From Clostridiales bacterium (lineage in GTDB: Bacteria > Bacillota > Clostridia > Christensenellales > Pumilibacteraceae): a stretch of DNA of 64,000 nucleotides. The DNA lies in the NCBI GenBank assembly GCA_029055565.1, contig JAIDCZ010000007.1, positions 1 to 64,000 on the forward strand, in the 5' to 3' direction. Shown here piece by piece: positions 28,224 to 39,048 of this stretch. Each line of letters opens with the position of its first letter. The stretch's first letter is position 1. The notes beneath the pieces are model-generated. The model was given only the letters and a program-made list of their open reading frames with translations. It was not told where the DNA came from and ran no database searches. Position numbers and translations under genes: made by a program.

Positions 28224-30406
28224 GCGACGGCATGTCCAAACCGGAAGCGCAAAAGATTGTCGAAAGGGAAAGCGTGCATTTGCGCTCGAGATACGCGTTG
28301 ATGTACACCGACAAGCAAATAGAGTTGCTTGACAGTGTTTTGTCCTATGCCGTAAAGATGCACGGCAACCAGCGCAGAGTATCGGGCGAGCCGTATATTA
28401 TACACCCGATAGCAGTCGCTGATATTTTGCTCGATATAGGCATGGACAGTCCTACTGTGGCCGCTGCGCTGTTGCACGACTGTATAGAGGACACAGAGTC
28501 CACTCCGGAGGAGATTACTGCGCTGTTCGGCGCGGAAATTTGCACGCTGGTCGAGGCCGTTACCAAACTGGCAAAAATGGTGTTCAAGTCCAAGCTGGAG
28601 GAGCAAGCCGAAAACTTTAGGCGTATGTTTTTTGCAATGGCAAAGGATATACGCGTAATTTTGATTAAGCTTGCCGACAGACTTCACAATATGCGCACCG
28701 TAGACGTTCTTTCCCGAGATAGGCAAATAGCCATGGCTACCGAAACTTTGGATATTTACGCGCCGCTTGCGTCGCGGCTGGGTTTGTCGTTTATCAAATG
28801 CGAGCTGGACGATTTATGCCTAAAAACGTTGCATCCGGAAGCGTACGACGAGCTTGTAAAAGCCGTATCGCTAAAGCGCGCCCAGCGCCAAGACCTTGTA
28901 GTAAGCATTTGTGAAACGGTGCGCAAAAAATTGGCCGAGCTAAAAATCAACGGACAAGTAAGCGGCAGACCCAAGCATTTTTACAGTATCTACAAAAAAA
29001 TGGTCGGACAAAATAAAACGTTCGATCAGATTTACGACCTTACCGCAGTGCGCGTTATCGTGGACAGCGTACAAGACTGCTACACCGTTTTAGGCGCCAT
29101 ACACACTATATGGAAACCTATACCGGGGCGGTTTAAGGACTATATAGCAGTACCTAAACCTAACAACTATCAGTCGTTGCACACCACGGTTATTACCGAC
29201 GGCGGTGCGCCGTTTGAAATTCAAATCCGCACCTTTGAGATGCACAAGATTGCCGAGTACGGTATTGCCGCGCACTGGAAGTACAAGGAAAATCGCGTTG
29301 CCGATTCCGACCTCGACGAAAAGCTTAAGTGGCTACGCGGCGTTATGGAAACGGAAAAGGAACAGACTGCCGATCCCGAGGAATTTTACGACTCGCTTAA
29401 GCTGGATTTGTACAGCGGGCAAGTGTTCGTGTTCACGCCGCGCGGGGACGTTATAGCAATGCCGGAGGGCGCAACGCCGGTCGACTTTGCGTATACAGTT
29501 CATTCCGAGGTGGGTAACAAGTGCGTTGGCGCCAAGGTCAACAACAAGATAGTCCCGCTCGAAACCAAGCTGAAAACCGGCGATTACGTGGATATTATAA
29601 CGTCGCAAAACTCGAAAGGCCCCAGTCGCGATTGGTTGCGGTTTATTAAGACGTCTGCGGCTAAGAGCAAAATACGCGCATTCTTTAAGCACGCCATGAA
29701 GGAGGACAACGTCAAGCGTGGCAAGGAGATTTTGGAGCGCGAGGCCAAAAACCGCGGGTATTCGCTTAGTGACTTGTTCGTTCAAAAGTGGCTCGATACG
29801 ATTATGCTGCGGTATTCGTTTTCTTCCGTAAACGATTTGTACGCATCCATCGGCTACGGCGCGTATACGCCCAATCAAATACTGCTAAAGCTGATAGATC
29901 TTTATAAGCGCGAGCATCCCGTAGTGCCCGAAAATATAGTAAGCACCACCGTAACTAAGGTTGACGGACAAGGCATCGTCGTAAACGGACACAGCGATAT
30001 GCTTGTGCGCATGGCAAAGTGCTGTTCGCCGGTCCCCGGTGACGGCATAGTGGGATATATTTCGCGCGGGCGCGGCGTTACCATTCATCGTGATAATTGT
30101 CCAAACGTAAGGAATGCGGAGGACTATCGACTGATAGAAGCGCATTGGAGCGGTAATAAGTGCGCGCCGTTCGTCGCGTCGCTTACCGTAGAATGTCAAG
30201 ACTCCGGTGGCGTGCTTGCGCGCATAACCAAAGCGGTGTCCGACATGAAGGTGTTTATCGAATCGCTTTCCGCGCGGTCGGACAAGGCCAACCACGGCGT
30301 TATTTCGCTTAGCGTGCGCATAACGTCGCCAGAGCAGCTCGATATGGTTATCAACAAAATAAAGGGCTTGCGCAACGTCGACAAGGTTTACCGTACGGTA
30401 AAATAG
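28211..30406 (+). CDS. relA: Bifunctional (p)ppGpp synthetase/hydrolase (RelA/SpoT)
   Basis: LLHDCIEDTESTPEEI HD motif; GRPKHFYSIYKKM; TGS and ACT domains. Confidence 0.96.
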   Translation: MAIMSDGMSKPEAQKIVERESVHLRSRYALMYTDKQIELLDSVLSYAVKMHGNQRRVSGEPYIIHPIAVADILLDIGMDSPTVAAALLHDCIEDTESTPEEITALFGAEICTLVEAVTKLAKMVFKSKLEEQAENFRRMFFAMAKDIRVILIKLADRLHNMRTVDVLSRDRQIAMATETLDIYAPLASRLGLSFIKCELDDLCLKTLHPEAYDELVKAVSLKRAQRQDLVVSICETVRKKLAELKINGQVSGRPKHFYSIYKKMVGQNKTFDQIYDLTAVRVIVDSVQDCYTVLGAIHTIWKPIPGRFKDYIAVPKPNNYQSLHTTVITDGGAPFEIQIRTFEMHKIAEYGIAAHWKYKENRVADSDLDEKLKWLRGVMETEKEQTADPEEFYDSLKLDLYSGQVFVFTPRGDVIAMPEGATPVDFAYTVHSEVGNKCVGAKVNNKIVPLETKLKTGDYVDIITSQNSKGPSRDWLRFIKTSAAKSKIRAFFKHAMKEDNVKRGKEILEREAKNRGYSLSDLFVQKWLDTIMLRYSFSSVNDLYASIGYGAYTPNQILLKLIDLYKREHPVVPENIVSTTVTKVDGQGIVVNGHSDMLVRMAKCCSPVPGDGIVGYISRGRGVTIHRDNCPNVRNAEDYRLIEAHWSGNKCAPFVASLTVECQDSGGVLARITKAVSDMKVFIESLSARSDKANHGVISLSVRITSPEQLDMVINKIKGLRNVDKVYRTVK

Positions 30407-30415
30407 GTAATCAGC

Positions 30416-31030
30416 ATGATTATAGATTGCATAGAAACGAGCAAAAACTATACCGATACGTATTTGATTATAGAGGGGAGCGACGCATTAGTCGTTGACC
30501 CCGGCGGTAATTACGAATTTATTATTTCGCGTTTGGCTATGCACGGCGCTACGGCTAAGTACGTGCTTATCACTCATTGGCACTTCGATCATGTGGGCGC
30601 AGTGGCTCAGCTTGCCGAAAGCGGTGCCAAGGTGTATATTTCCGCAATAGATTACGACTTGCTGGTAAAGGGTGACTTTTACGTAGACCTCGGAATTTTC
30701 GGTGAACGCGTTTTGCCGTTTACCGCCGACGTTACGGTGAGCGACGGCGACAAGCTCTGCCTTTGCAACCATAATTTTACCGTTATTGCAACGCCGGGAC
30801 ACAGCCCCGGAGGGGTTTGTTACGTAATGGACGGCGATTGTATCTTTTCGGGTGATACACTGTTTTGGCGCAGTATGGGTCGTACCGATTTTCCGTTATG
30901 CTCGCATTCCGAATTGGTTAGCTCGATAAAACGGCTGTTTGCACTCGACGGCGATTACAAGGTATATCCCGGCCACGGCAAAAGCACCACGCTCGACTAC
31001 GAGCGCAAAAACAATCCTTATGTTCATTGA
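30416..31030 (+). CDS. MBL fold metallo-hydrolase (glyoxalase II-like)
   Basis: THWHFDHVGAVAQLAE; TPGHSPGGVCY; FSGDTLF; VYPGHG. Confidence 0.92.
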   Translation: MIIDCIETSKNYTDTYLIIEGSDALVVDPGGNYEFIISRLAMHGATAKYVLITHWHFDHVGAVAQLAESGAKVYISAIDYDLLVKGDFYVDLGIFGERVLPFTADVTVSDGDKLCLCNHNFTVIATPGHSPGGVCYVMDGDCIFSGDTLFWRSMGRTDFPLCSHSELVSSIKRLFALDGDYKVYPGHGKSTTLDYERKNNPYVH

Positions 31031-32390
31031 TATAAAACAAAACACCGAGTTATTAGACGTAGCCAAGCTTTTTTACTTTGGTGATTGTCCCGATATATCG
31101 CTGTCGGTTGACGGCAATTCATTTTCGGTAAATATAGACGGCAAACCAACGACGCGCGTATACGACGATAGTTGTTATAGCGTAATTCCAAACGCGCACA
31201 GGGTACAACGCTTGTCAAAAATAGCCGTATACGACGCACTGTGCGATTATACTGGGCGTGTTATGCCGTGGGGCGCGTTGACCGGCGTTCGGCCGACCAA
31301 GCTGTTTTACGAATGCTTACGCGCGGGAAACGACGCGCAAGCGGCAACGGCGCTTATGCAAAAGGTTTACCGCATTAGTCAAGCGCGCGCCGATGTACTG
31401 AACGGAATCGTTAAAGCTCAGCAAGGCAAAGTATTCTTTTCCGACGATTACTATAATCTGTACGTACATATTCCGTATTGCACCACGCGTTGCAGTTATT
31501 GCTCGTTCGTTTCGTTGCCTATTTATAAATGCAAACAGCAGTCTTACGACTACGTAAAGCTGTTGTGCGAAGAGATTAAAAGTTCTACGGCATTTCTTGC
31601 CGCACGCGGAAAAAAGCTGTTGTCCGTGTATATCGGCGGGGGAACGCCGACCGCACTCGACGAAAAAGCGCTCGAAGCGTTGCTTGCGGCTATTGACGTA
31701 AGCGGCGTGGAGTATACGTGCGAAGCCGGTAGACCGGACACTGTTACAAAGGAAAAGTGCGAAATTATGAAGGCGCGCGGCGTGACGAGGGTTTGTGTAA
31801 ATCCGCAAACACTAAACGACAAAACGCTTGCAAAGATAGGCCGTAGTCATACCGTAAAGCAGTTTTACGACGCGTACGAGTGCGTTAAAAGCTTTGGGTT
31901 CGATATTAACTGCGATCTTATTGCCGGCTTGGAGGACGAAACGCCCGAGGACTTTATTCGGTCTTACGACGGCATTATGCGGCTTGCGCCACACAATATT
32001 ACAGTGCACTCGCTATCAAAAAAGAACGGCAGTGCAATTAGGTACACTAACGGTGAGAACGAGGGGACCGTACAAATGCTTAACTACGTTCTTGCCCATA
32101 TGAATGGTTATAATCCGTACTACTTGTATCGGCAAAAGCGCCAAGCTTGCAATTTGGAGAACATCGGTTTATCCTTGCCAAACAAGGAATGCGTAAACAA
32201 TATTACGACTATGGAGGAAACGGTAAGCGTGGTTGCGTGCGGCGCCGGTGCAATTTCCAAGCTTGTTAAAGACGGCAAAATCGTTAGGCATGCGAACGTG
32301 CGTGACGTGGGGTTGTATCTTGCAGAATACGACTACAGACTTAAAGCCAAGCACGATTGTTTTACAAACGTGTTGGACAATGGCGTATAA
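31020..32390 (+). CDS. hemZ: Coproporphyrinogen dehydrogenase HemZ-like radical SAM protein
   Basis: NLYVHIPYCTTRCSYCSFVS radical SAM motif with N-terminal HemZ-type domain (YDALCDYTGRVMPWGALTGVRPTKL). Confidence 0.9.
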   Translation: MFIDIKQNTELLDVAKLFYFGDCPDISLSVDGNSFSVNIDGKPTTRVYDDSCYSVIPNAHRVQRLSKIAVYDALCDYTGRVMPWGALTGVRPTKLFYECLRAGNDAQAATALMQKVYRISQARADVLNGIVKAQQGKVFFSDDYYNLYVHIPYCTTRCSYCSFVSLPIYKCKQQSYDYVKLLCEEIKSSTAFLAARGKKLLSVYIGGGTPTALDEKALEALLAAIDVSGVEYTCEAGRPDTVTKEKCEIMKARGVTRVCVNPQTLNDKTLAKIGRSHTVKQFYDAYECVKSFGFDINCDLIAGLEDETPEDFIRSYDGIMRLAPHNITVHSLSKKNGSAIRYTNGENEGTVQMLNYVLAHMNGYNPYYLYRQKRQACNLENIGLSLPNKECVNNITTMEETVSVVACGAGAISKLVKDGKIVRHANVRDVGLYLAEYDYRLKAKHDCFTNVLDNGV

Positions 32391-32395
32391 ATTAC

Positions 32396-32424
32396 TGTAC
32401 ATTCGGCGGGTTTTGGTGTATAAT
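32396..32424 (+). promoter_or_regulatory. Promoter for miaB, predicted leaderless
   Basis: TGTACA-N17-TATAAT with ATG 7 nt downstream (32432). Confidence 0.5.
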
Positions 32425-32425
32425 T

Positions 32426-33724
32426 ATGTCGATGAATAATTACTTTATCTATACGTATGGTTGTCAAATGAACGTCCACGAATCGGAAAAGCTCGCCGGC
32501 ATATTGCAGTCGCGCGGGTATTTGCCGTGCCAAAGCGTGGAGGATGCGGACGTAATAGTGCTTAACACGTGCTGTGTACGCGAAACCGCCGAAACCAAGG
32601 TGTACGGACATTTGGGCAGAATTAAAAGCCAAAAGAAGCAAGGCGCTATTATAGCCGTTTGCGGTTGTATGACTCAGCAACCCAACGCGGCTGAAAAACT
32701 GGTCAAGCGTTGTCCGTTTGTAAATATAGTTATAGGCACGTTCAATCAGCCGCGACTGGGCGATTATTTGGATAGGTTTATTCAAACCGGCACGCGCGTT
32801 ATAGAGGTGTGGGCGTCCGAAAAAGACGGTGATTGCGCGGAAAACTCTTCGCCGGTGCGTTCGTCCGGCATCAACGCGTGGGTCAATATTATGTACGGCT
32901 GTAACAACTTTTGCACGTACTGCATAGTTCCGTACGTTCGCGGCAGAGAGCGTTGCCGCCCGATAGACGATATTATTGCAGACGTAGACAAGCTGTTGAG
33001 CAACGGCTACAAGCAAATTACGTTGCTCGGCCAAAACGTGAATTCGTATAATTATCAAGGCAAAACGTTTACAGATTTGTTGAAGGAGCTTGAAAGCGAT
33101 ACCAAGTATCGGCTCAAGTTTATGACGTCGCATCCCAAGGATATTTCGCCGGAGCTGGCGCAAATAATATACGACTCAAAGGTTCTCAGTCACAGCTTGC
33201 ATTTGCCGGTTCAAGCTGGTAGCGACCGCATACTGCAAGCCATGAATAGGCATTACACGCGCGACGAGTATTTGAAAAAGATTTCGGCGTTCCGTTCGCT
33301 TATGCCCGATATTGGTTTAAGCTCTGACGTCATGGTAGGATTTCCGACAGAAACCGATGACGATTTTTTGCAGACCTTGGATTTGGTTGAGCGCGTAAAG
33401 TACAACAATTTGTTTATGTTCATTTATTCGCGACGTAGCGGCACGCCCGCCGATTCTATGCCACAGCTCGATTACGACGTTAAGCAGAAGCGTATAGATA
33501 GGCTGATTAAATTCCAGTTTGAAATATCCAAACAACTCGCTTTGGCCGTGGTAGGGCGCACGGCGGAAGTGCTAGTATCCGACAAGGACGGTAACAAGTG
33601 CTACGGAAAGTCGGAAACAGACGCCGCAATAACGTTTGAAAGCGACAGCGCCGAGGTAGGCGACTTCGTGCGCGTAAAAATCGTATCGGCAAAGAATGCC
33701 AATTTAACCGGCGAGGTGGTGTAA
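32426..33724 (+). CDS. miaB: tRNA (N6-isopentenyl adenosine(37)-C2)-methylthiotransferase MiaB
   Basis: YTYGCQMNVHESEKLAGIL, NTCCVRETAE, MYGCNNFCTYCIVPYVRGRE. Start could be ATG 32426 or 32432. Confidence 0.96.
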   Translation: MSMNNYFIYTYGCQMNVHESEKLAGILQSRGYLPCQSVEDADVIVLNTCCVRETAETKVYGHLGRIKSQKKQGAIIAVCGCMTQQPNAAEKLVKRCPFVNIVIGTFNQPRLGDYLDRFIQTGTRVIEVWASEKDGDCAENSSPVRSSGINAWVNIMYGCNNFCTYCIVPYVRGRERCRPIDDIIADVDKLLSNGYKQITLLGQNVNSYNYQGKTFTDLLKELESDTKYRLKFMTSHPKDISPELAQIIYDSKVLSHSLHLPVQAGSDRILQAMNRHYTRDEYLKKISAFRSLMPDIGLSSDVMVGFPTETDDDFLQTLDLVERVKYNNLFMFIYSRRSGTPADSMPQLDYDVKQKRIDRLIKFQFEISKQLALAVVGRTAEVLVSDKDGNKCYGKSETDAAITFESDSAEVGDFVRVKIVSAKNANLTGEVV

Positions 33725-33725
33725 C

Positions 33726-36305
33726 ATGGCCTTATCACCGATGATGAAGCAGTACCAACAGATTAAAAACGATTATCCGGACACTATTCTTATGTTTAGG
33801 CTGGGTGATTTTTACGAGATGTTTTTCGATGATGCCGTAACCGCGTCGAGGGAGCTTGACCTAACGCTGACCGGTAGGGCTTGCGGCAATAACCAGCGCG
33901 CGCCTATGTGTGGAGTGCCGTATCACGCCGTGCAGACGTACATATCCAAACTGCTCAAAAAGGGTTATAAGGTAGCTATATGCGAGCAGAACGGCACCGA
34001 ACCGATTGACGGCAACAAGATTGTCGAGCGCAACGTTACGCGTATAATAACCGGCGGTACTATTACCGATACGGACAGCTTGAGCGACGACAAAAACAAC
34101 TATCTCATGTCGCTGTATTTGGACGACAGCGGCGTAGGCGCGGTATGGACGGATATTACCACCGCCGAAACGTACAATCACTTTATTCCGTGTCCTGTAA
34201 AGGTCAAGCTTAACGACTTGTTGTTGCGCATAAAGCCGGCGGAGATTATTGCTAACTCCAAAATGATGGAGGAGAGCGTGGAACTTTCCGCAGTTAAGTA
34301 CGGATCGGTATGCACGCTGTCGCAGTATGACGACGCAAAGTTCGATTTCGAAACTGCAAAGAGCACTTTGACCGGCGTTATTGACGAACGAGAATTAAAA
34401 GCGCTTTGCAAAACTCCCGCATGCGTTTGCGCCGAGGGCGCGCTGATAGCGTACGTACGGCACAACCAGTTCCGCAACGACGTAAACATAGGCAGTAGCG
34501 AAAACTACGAGTCGGCGGCTTACGTGGATATTGACGCCAATACGGCAAAAACGCTTGAGCTTGTTGAATCGCAAAGCCGAAAACGTGGCACTACGTTGCG
34601 CGATATTATTAACAAAACTTGCACGCCGATGGGCGACAGACAACTGCAAAAATGGATTTTGCGCCCGCTGTGCAACAAGGCCGAAATAGATAGGCGACTG
34701 GATGCGGTCGACGCGTTGTATAGCGATACGATATTGCGCGAACGTTTGCGTTCTTCGCTGTCCCAAGTTAAGGACGTAGTGCGCATATCAGCCAACCTCG
34801 CTCTCGGTGAAATCAAGCCCAAGGACGTAACGGCGCTTAACGTGTCGTTCCATGCACTGCCCGAAATCAAGTCTGCACTCGAGCAAGCGCGTGCCGCTAT
34901 GCTGTGCGAAGTAAACGACAGATTGACCGTTATGTCTGACTTGACCGATTTGATAGATCGTGCCGTAGTTGTGCCCGAGGACGCCGACAAAAAAGAGGAA
35001 ACGTACGTTATAAAAATGGGCTACGATTCCGTACTTGACGAATATCGCACGCTCGTCAGCAGTTCGCGCAAGTTTATTGCGCAGATGGAAGCCGCCGAGC
35101 GCGAAAAAACTCAAATAAAAAATCTGCGTATTTCGTACAACCGACTTTTCGGGTACTTTATAGAGGTGCCACGCCAATTCGATTCCATGGTGCCGCAAAA
35201 CTACCAGCGCAGACAAACGGTTGCCAATGCCGAGAGGTATATTACCAACGAGCTGAAGGAGCTGGAATACAAGGTTCTCAACGCCGCTGACCTTGCGGAA
35301 AAGCGGGAAAAGGAATTGTACGCCCAAGTGCTGGCTACGCTTAGGACTAAGTGTCCGATTATTAACGGACTGGGCAAGGCTATAGCCGATTTGGACTGCT
35401 TGGTATCGCTTGCAACGGTTGCAAAGCGCAACGGCTACTGCCGTCCGCAAATAACGACCGACGGTGAAATAGTTATAGCCGAGGGCAGACATCCGGTTGC
35501 AGAAACGCTTCCGTCCGACGAGCTGTTCGTGCCCAACAACACGGCTATGAACAAAAGCGATGCCAAGATTATGCTTATTACCGGTCCAAATATGGCTGGT
35601 AAAAGCTTGTATATGCGCCAAGTCGCGCTAATTACGGTGCTCGCGCATATGGGCTCGTTCGTGCCGGCTAAGTCGGCTAATATCGGACTCGTAGACAAGG
35701 TGTTTACTCGTGTCGGCGCCAGCGATGATCTGTCTACCGGCCGAAGCACGTTTATGGTGGAAATGACTGAGGTAGCGTCCATACTGGAAAACGCCACCGA
35801 CGACAGCCTTATTCTTTTTGACGAAATAGGCAGAGGTACTTCCACGTACGACGGACTAAGCATTGCTTGGGCTGTTATAGAACACATGTCGCAAAAGTAC
35901 AATGCCAAAATATTATTTTCCACACACTTCCACGAGCTTACCGAGCTTGAAGGGAGCATAGTCGGGCTTAAAAACTACAAGTTCACGGCCAAGGAAGCTG
36001 ACGGCAATATCAAGTTCGTGCGCAAAATTATGCGCGGCAGTGCCAACAAAAGCTTCGGCATAGAGGTGTCCGCGCTTGCCGGACTTCCGCAAACCGTGCT
36101 AGACAGAGCGAAACAACTGTTGTCGCAACTGATAAACGCGGACATAGCGCACAAGGCAAACGATACGCGCCAGCTTTCGCTGTTCGACAACGCTATGCAG
36201 TACGACGAGGTTATTCGCATACTCAGGGATATAGATGTAAACAATATTACGCCGCGCCACGCGCTTGATATACTTTGCGACCTAAAGGAAAAATTGCATA
36301 AATGA
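33726..36305 (+). CDS. mutS: DNA mismatch repair protein MutS
   Basis: MMKQYQQIKNDYPDTILMFRLGDFYEMFFDDA; TGPNMAGKSLYMRQVALI Walker A. Confidence 0.97.
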   Translation: MALSPMMKQYQQIKNDYPDTILMFRLGDFYEMFFDDAVTASRELDLTLTGRACGNNQRAPMCGVPYHAVQTYISKLLKKGYKVAICEQNGTEPIDGNKIVERNVTRIITGGTITDTDSLSDDKNNYLMSLYLDDSGVGAVWTDITTAETYNHFIPCPVKVKLNDLLLRIKPAEIIANSKMMEESVELSAVKYGSVCTLSQYDDAKFDFETAKSTLTGVIDERELKALCKTPACVCAEGALIAYVRHNQFRNDVNIGSSENYESAAYVDIDANTAKTLELVESQSRKRGTTLRDIINKTCTPMGDRQLQKWILRPLCNKAEIDRRLDAVDALYSDTILRERLRSSLSQVKDVVRISANLALGEIKPKDVTALNVSFHALPEIKSALEQARAAMLCEVNDRLTVMSDLTDLIDRAVVVPEDADKKEETYVIKMGYDSVLDEYRTLVSSSRKFIAQMEAAEREKTQIKNLRISYNRLFGYFIEVPRQFDSMVPQNYQRRQTVANAERYITNELKELEYKVLNAADLAEKREKELYAQVLATLRTKCPIINGLGKAIADLDCLVSLATVAKRNGYCRPQITTDGEIVIAEGRHPVAETLPSDELFVPNNTAMNKSDAKIMLITGPNMAGKSLYMRQVALITVLAHMGSFVPAKSANIGLVDKVFTRVGASDDLSTGRSTFMVEMTEVASILENATDDSLILFDEIGRGTSTYDGLSIAWAVIEHMSQKYNAKILFSTHFHELTELEGSIVGLKNYKFTAKEADGNIKFVRKIMRGSANKSFGIEVSALAGLPQTVLDRAKQLLSQLINADIAHKANDTRQLSLFDNAMQYDEVIRILRDIDVNNITPRHALDILCDLKEKLHK

Positions 36306-38158
36306 AAATTAACAAGCTTCCCAGTGAAATATTCAATAGAATAGCCGCGGGCGAGGTGGTGGAAAGTCCCGCGTCAATAGTGAAAGAGCTTGCGGAAAAC
36401 GCTATAGACGCAGGCGCGACGGAAATTTGCGTGTCCGTTCGCGGTGGTGGCATTGACAAGATTTCCATTACCGACAACGGTTGCGGCATAGATTTTGACG
36501 ATATGCCTACGGCGTTTTTGCCGCACGCGACGAGCAAGATAAAGAATCTTGACGACTTGGACACCATAAGCACGCTCGGCTTTCGCGGTGAAGCCTTGCC
36601 GAGTATCGGCGCGGTTGCCGACGTAACTATGATTTCGCGCACGGCAAACAGCGAAATAGGCGGTAAAATAGTGTACAAAGGCGGCAGACTTATATCACAC
36701 GAGGAATGCGGCACGGGCCTTGGCACCACCGTGACGGTAGAGAATCTGTTTGAACATATCCCCGCAAGAAAAAAGTTTTTGGCTAAGCCGTCGCGCGAGG
36801 AAACCAAAATATTCACGCTTATCGAGCACTTGGTTCTTTCCAATCCGGACATAGTGTTCAAGTTCGATAGCGAAACCAAGCACTTTTCTTCGCCGGGCGA
36901 GGGACTTAAAAGCGCGGTGTTTGCAGTCTATGGCGACGCGGTGCTAAAAAACACTGTGGAAGTAAATTTAACCGAAACGCCGGTTACCGTAACCGGTTTC
37001 ACATGCTTACCTACGTACACTAAACCGTCGCGTAATTATCAAAATATAATTATTAACGGACGTTACGTGGAAAGCGTTGATATACAGTACGCTGTGTATT
37101 CGGTATATTCCGCGTATCTAATGAAGCGACAGTACCCGCTGTTCGTTTTGCATATTACGATGCCGTACGATATGGTGGACGTAAACGTGCATCCGAGCAA
37201 AATGCAAGTTAAATTTGCCGATACGACCAAGATTAAGTCTATAGTTGCTCGCGCAGTAAAGAATGCCGTCATGCCGCGGCTTACCGAGCCTAAAAAGCTC
37301 GATTTGATGGACGACGACTTTAAGGACGACTACAAATCGAGCGGCAACGAACAGTACGGCAAGTCGTCGCACAATCTGTTTAAGTCATTTTTTCAATCCG
37401 TTCCATCGCAACCGTCTACACCGCAAGCCGCGGATTTAGGCACTTTTGGGCCAGTGGGGAGCGGTGCGGATAATTTTGAGGACGAAGTTGAAAGCAAGCC
37501 GACGACTACGCAGACTATTGATTCATACACCGATTTATACGAGCCGGTTGCCGACTTTACGCAAAAACAGCAAGTTTTTGCACCGGCGGAATGCACTTGC
37601 ATAGGCAAGCTTTTCAACACGTATTTGATTTTGGAGCGTGGGGATTTGTGCTATTTTATCGATCAGCATGCCGCGCACGAAAAGCTGTTGTACGACAAGC
37701 TGTTAAAGAAATACGAGGAGAAGCGCTTGCAAACCCAGCCGTTAATGATACCGTTCGTATTTGACGTTTCGGCTGCCGACGCCGAGCTTCTGAGTGAAAA
37801 TACGAAGTTATTGGAAGATTGCGGTTTTGGTATATCTCCGTTTGGGGAATATACTTTTACGCTGTCGTATTTGCCGTACGAATGTGTTGGGATAGATTTG
37901 CAGCTGTTCGTTTCCGACATGCTGGCTCTTATCAATTCGCGCGAAAAAAGTCCTATGATTATGAAGGAGCGGCTTATGCAAGCGGCGTGTAAAGCGGCGG
38001 TCAAGGGTGAGATAGACGATTTAAATCAATCGGAAATCGACGCGCTTCTCGACGAAATGACTGCGCGCAACATAACGCTGTTTTGTCCGCACGGCAGACC
38101 TATAGTAATAGGCTTTACCAAAAAGGAGATAGAAAAGTGGTTCAAGCGCATCGTATAA
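36302..38158 (+). CDS. mutL: DNA mismatch repair endonuclease MutL
   Basis: IAAGEVVESPASIVKELAENAIDAGA; GFRGEALPSI; C-terminal DQHAAHEK and CPHGRP. Confidence 0.96.
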   Translation: MKINKLPSEIFNRIAAGEVVESPASIVKELAENAIDAGATEICVSVRGGGIDKISITDNGCGIDFDDMPTAFLPHATSKIKNLDDLDTISTLGFRGEALPSIGAVADVTMISRTANSEIGGKIVYKGGRLISHEECGTGLGTTVTVENLFEHIPARKKFLAKPSREETKIFTLIEHLVLSNPDIVFKFDSETKHFSSPGEGLKSAVFAVYGDAVLKNTVEVNLTETPVTVTGFTCLPTYTKPSRNYQNIIINGRYVESVDIQYAVYSVYSAYLMKRQYPLFVLHITMPYDMVDVNVHPSKMQVKFADTTKIKSIVARAVKNAVMPRLTEPKKLDLMDDDFKDDYKSSGNEQYGKSSHNLFKSFFQSVPSQPSTPQAADLGTFGPVGSGADNFEDEVESKPTTTQTIDSYTDLYEPVADFTQKQQVFAPAECTCIGKLFNTYLILERGDLCYFIDQHAAHEKLLYDKLLKKYEEKRLQTQPLMIPFVFDVSAADAELLSENTKLLEDCGFGISPFGEYTFTLSYLPYECVGIDLQLFVSDMLALINSREKSPMIMKERLMQAACKAAVKGEIDDLNQSEIDALLDEMTARNITLFCPHGRPIVIGFTKKEIEKWFKRIV

Positions 38159-39045
38159 AAGCGCTTGCATTGGTTGGTTGCACAGCCGTCGGAAAGTCCG
38201 CTACCGCGCTTAAGCTGGCCAAGCAATTCGGCGGTGAGATAATCGGCGCCGATTCAATGCAGATATACCGTGGATTCGATATCGGCACCGGCAAGCTGAC
38301 TAAAGCCGAGTGCGACGGCGTTGTGCATAAAATGATAGATATTGCTGACGGTGACGCCGATTTTTCGGTCGGGGAGTACGTAAATCTTGCCAAGTCGGAA
38401 ATAGAGCGAACTCATAACGCCGGAAAGTTGCCTATTATAGTCGGCGGTACGGGATTGTATGTGTACTCGTTGCTGTCCGGTTGTAACTTTGCAGACGCGC
38501 CCAAAGACGACAACGTTCGTACTGCGCTCAAGTTGATAGCACACTTTTTCGGTTCTAAGGCATTGCATCGTATGCTTACGCATATAGACCAAGAGTCGGC
38601 GGCAAAAATTTCGGCTAACGACTGCAAGCGCGTAATAAGAGCGCTGGAAATATTTTGTCTGCGCGGCCAAACCAAGTCGGAATCGGTTGCGCAAGAAAAA
38701 CCTTACGACGACTTGACTATAGTGCTTACGCTTCCGCGCGATATGCTGTACGACAAAATAAATAGGCGCGTACACGCTATGTTCGACGACGGACTTGTAG
38801 CTGAAGTAAAATCGCTACTTCAATACAAAAATCACACGTCTATGCAAGCGCTTGGGTATAAGCAAGTAGCCGCGGATATAGACGCGCCGCGCGAGGCGTT
38901 GGAACAGATTACAGCGCAAAAAACGCGCAACTACGCCAAACGCCAAATGACGTACTTTAACGGAATGAAGTTAAACAAAGTATTTATCGACGCGCGCGAC
39001 TACGATAGCGTTCAACATGCCGTCGAAAATTTTTTGGAGAATTGA
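38137..39045 (+). CDS. miaA: tRNA dimethylallyltransferase MiaA
   Basis: ALVGCTAVGKSATALKLAKQFGGEIIGADSMQIYRGFDIGTGK; GTG start 38137 preceded by AAAAGGAG inside the mutL 3' end. Confidence 0.94.
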   Translation: MVQAHRIKALALVGCTAVGKSATALKLAKQFGGEIIGADSMQIYRGFDIGTGKLTKAECDGVVHKMIDIADGDADFSVGEYVNLAKSEIERTHNAGKLPIIVGGTGLYVYSLLSGCNFADAPKDDNVRTALKLIAHFFGSKALHRMLTHIDQESAAKISANDCKRVIRALEIFCLRGQTKSESVAQEKPYDDLTIVLTLPRDMLYDKINRRVHAMFDDGLVAEVKSLLQYKNHTSMQALGYKQVAADIDAPREALEQITAQKTRNYAKRQMTYFNGMKLNKVFIDARDYDSVQHAVENFLEN

Positions 39046-39048
39046 ATT

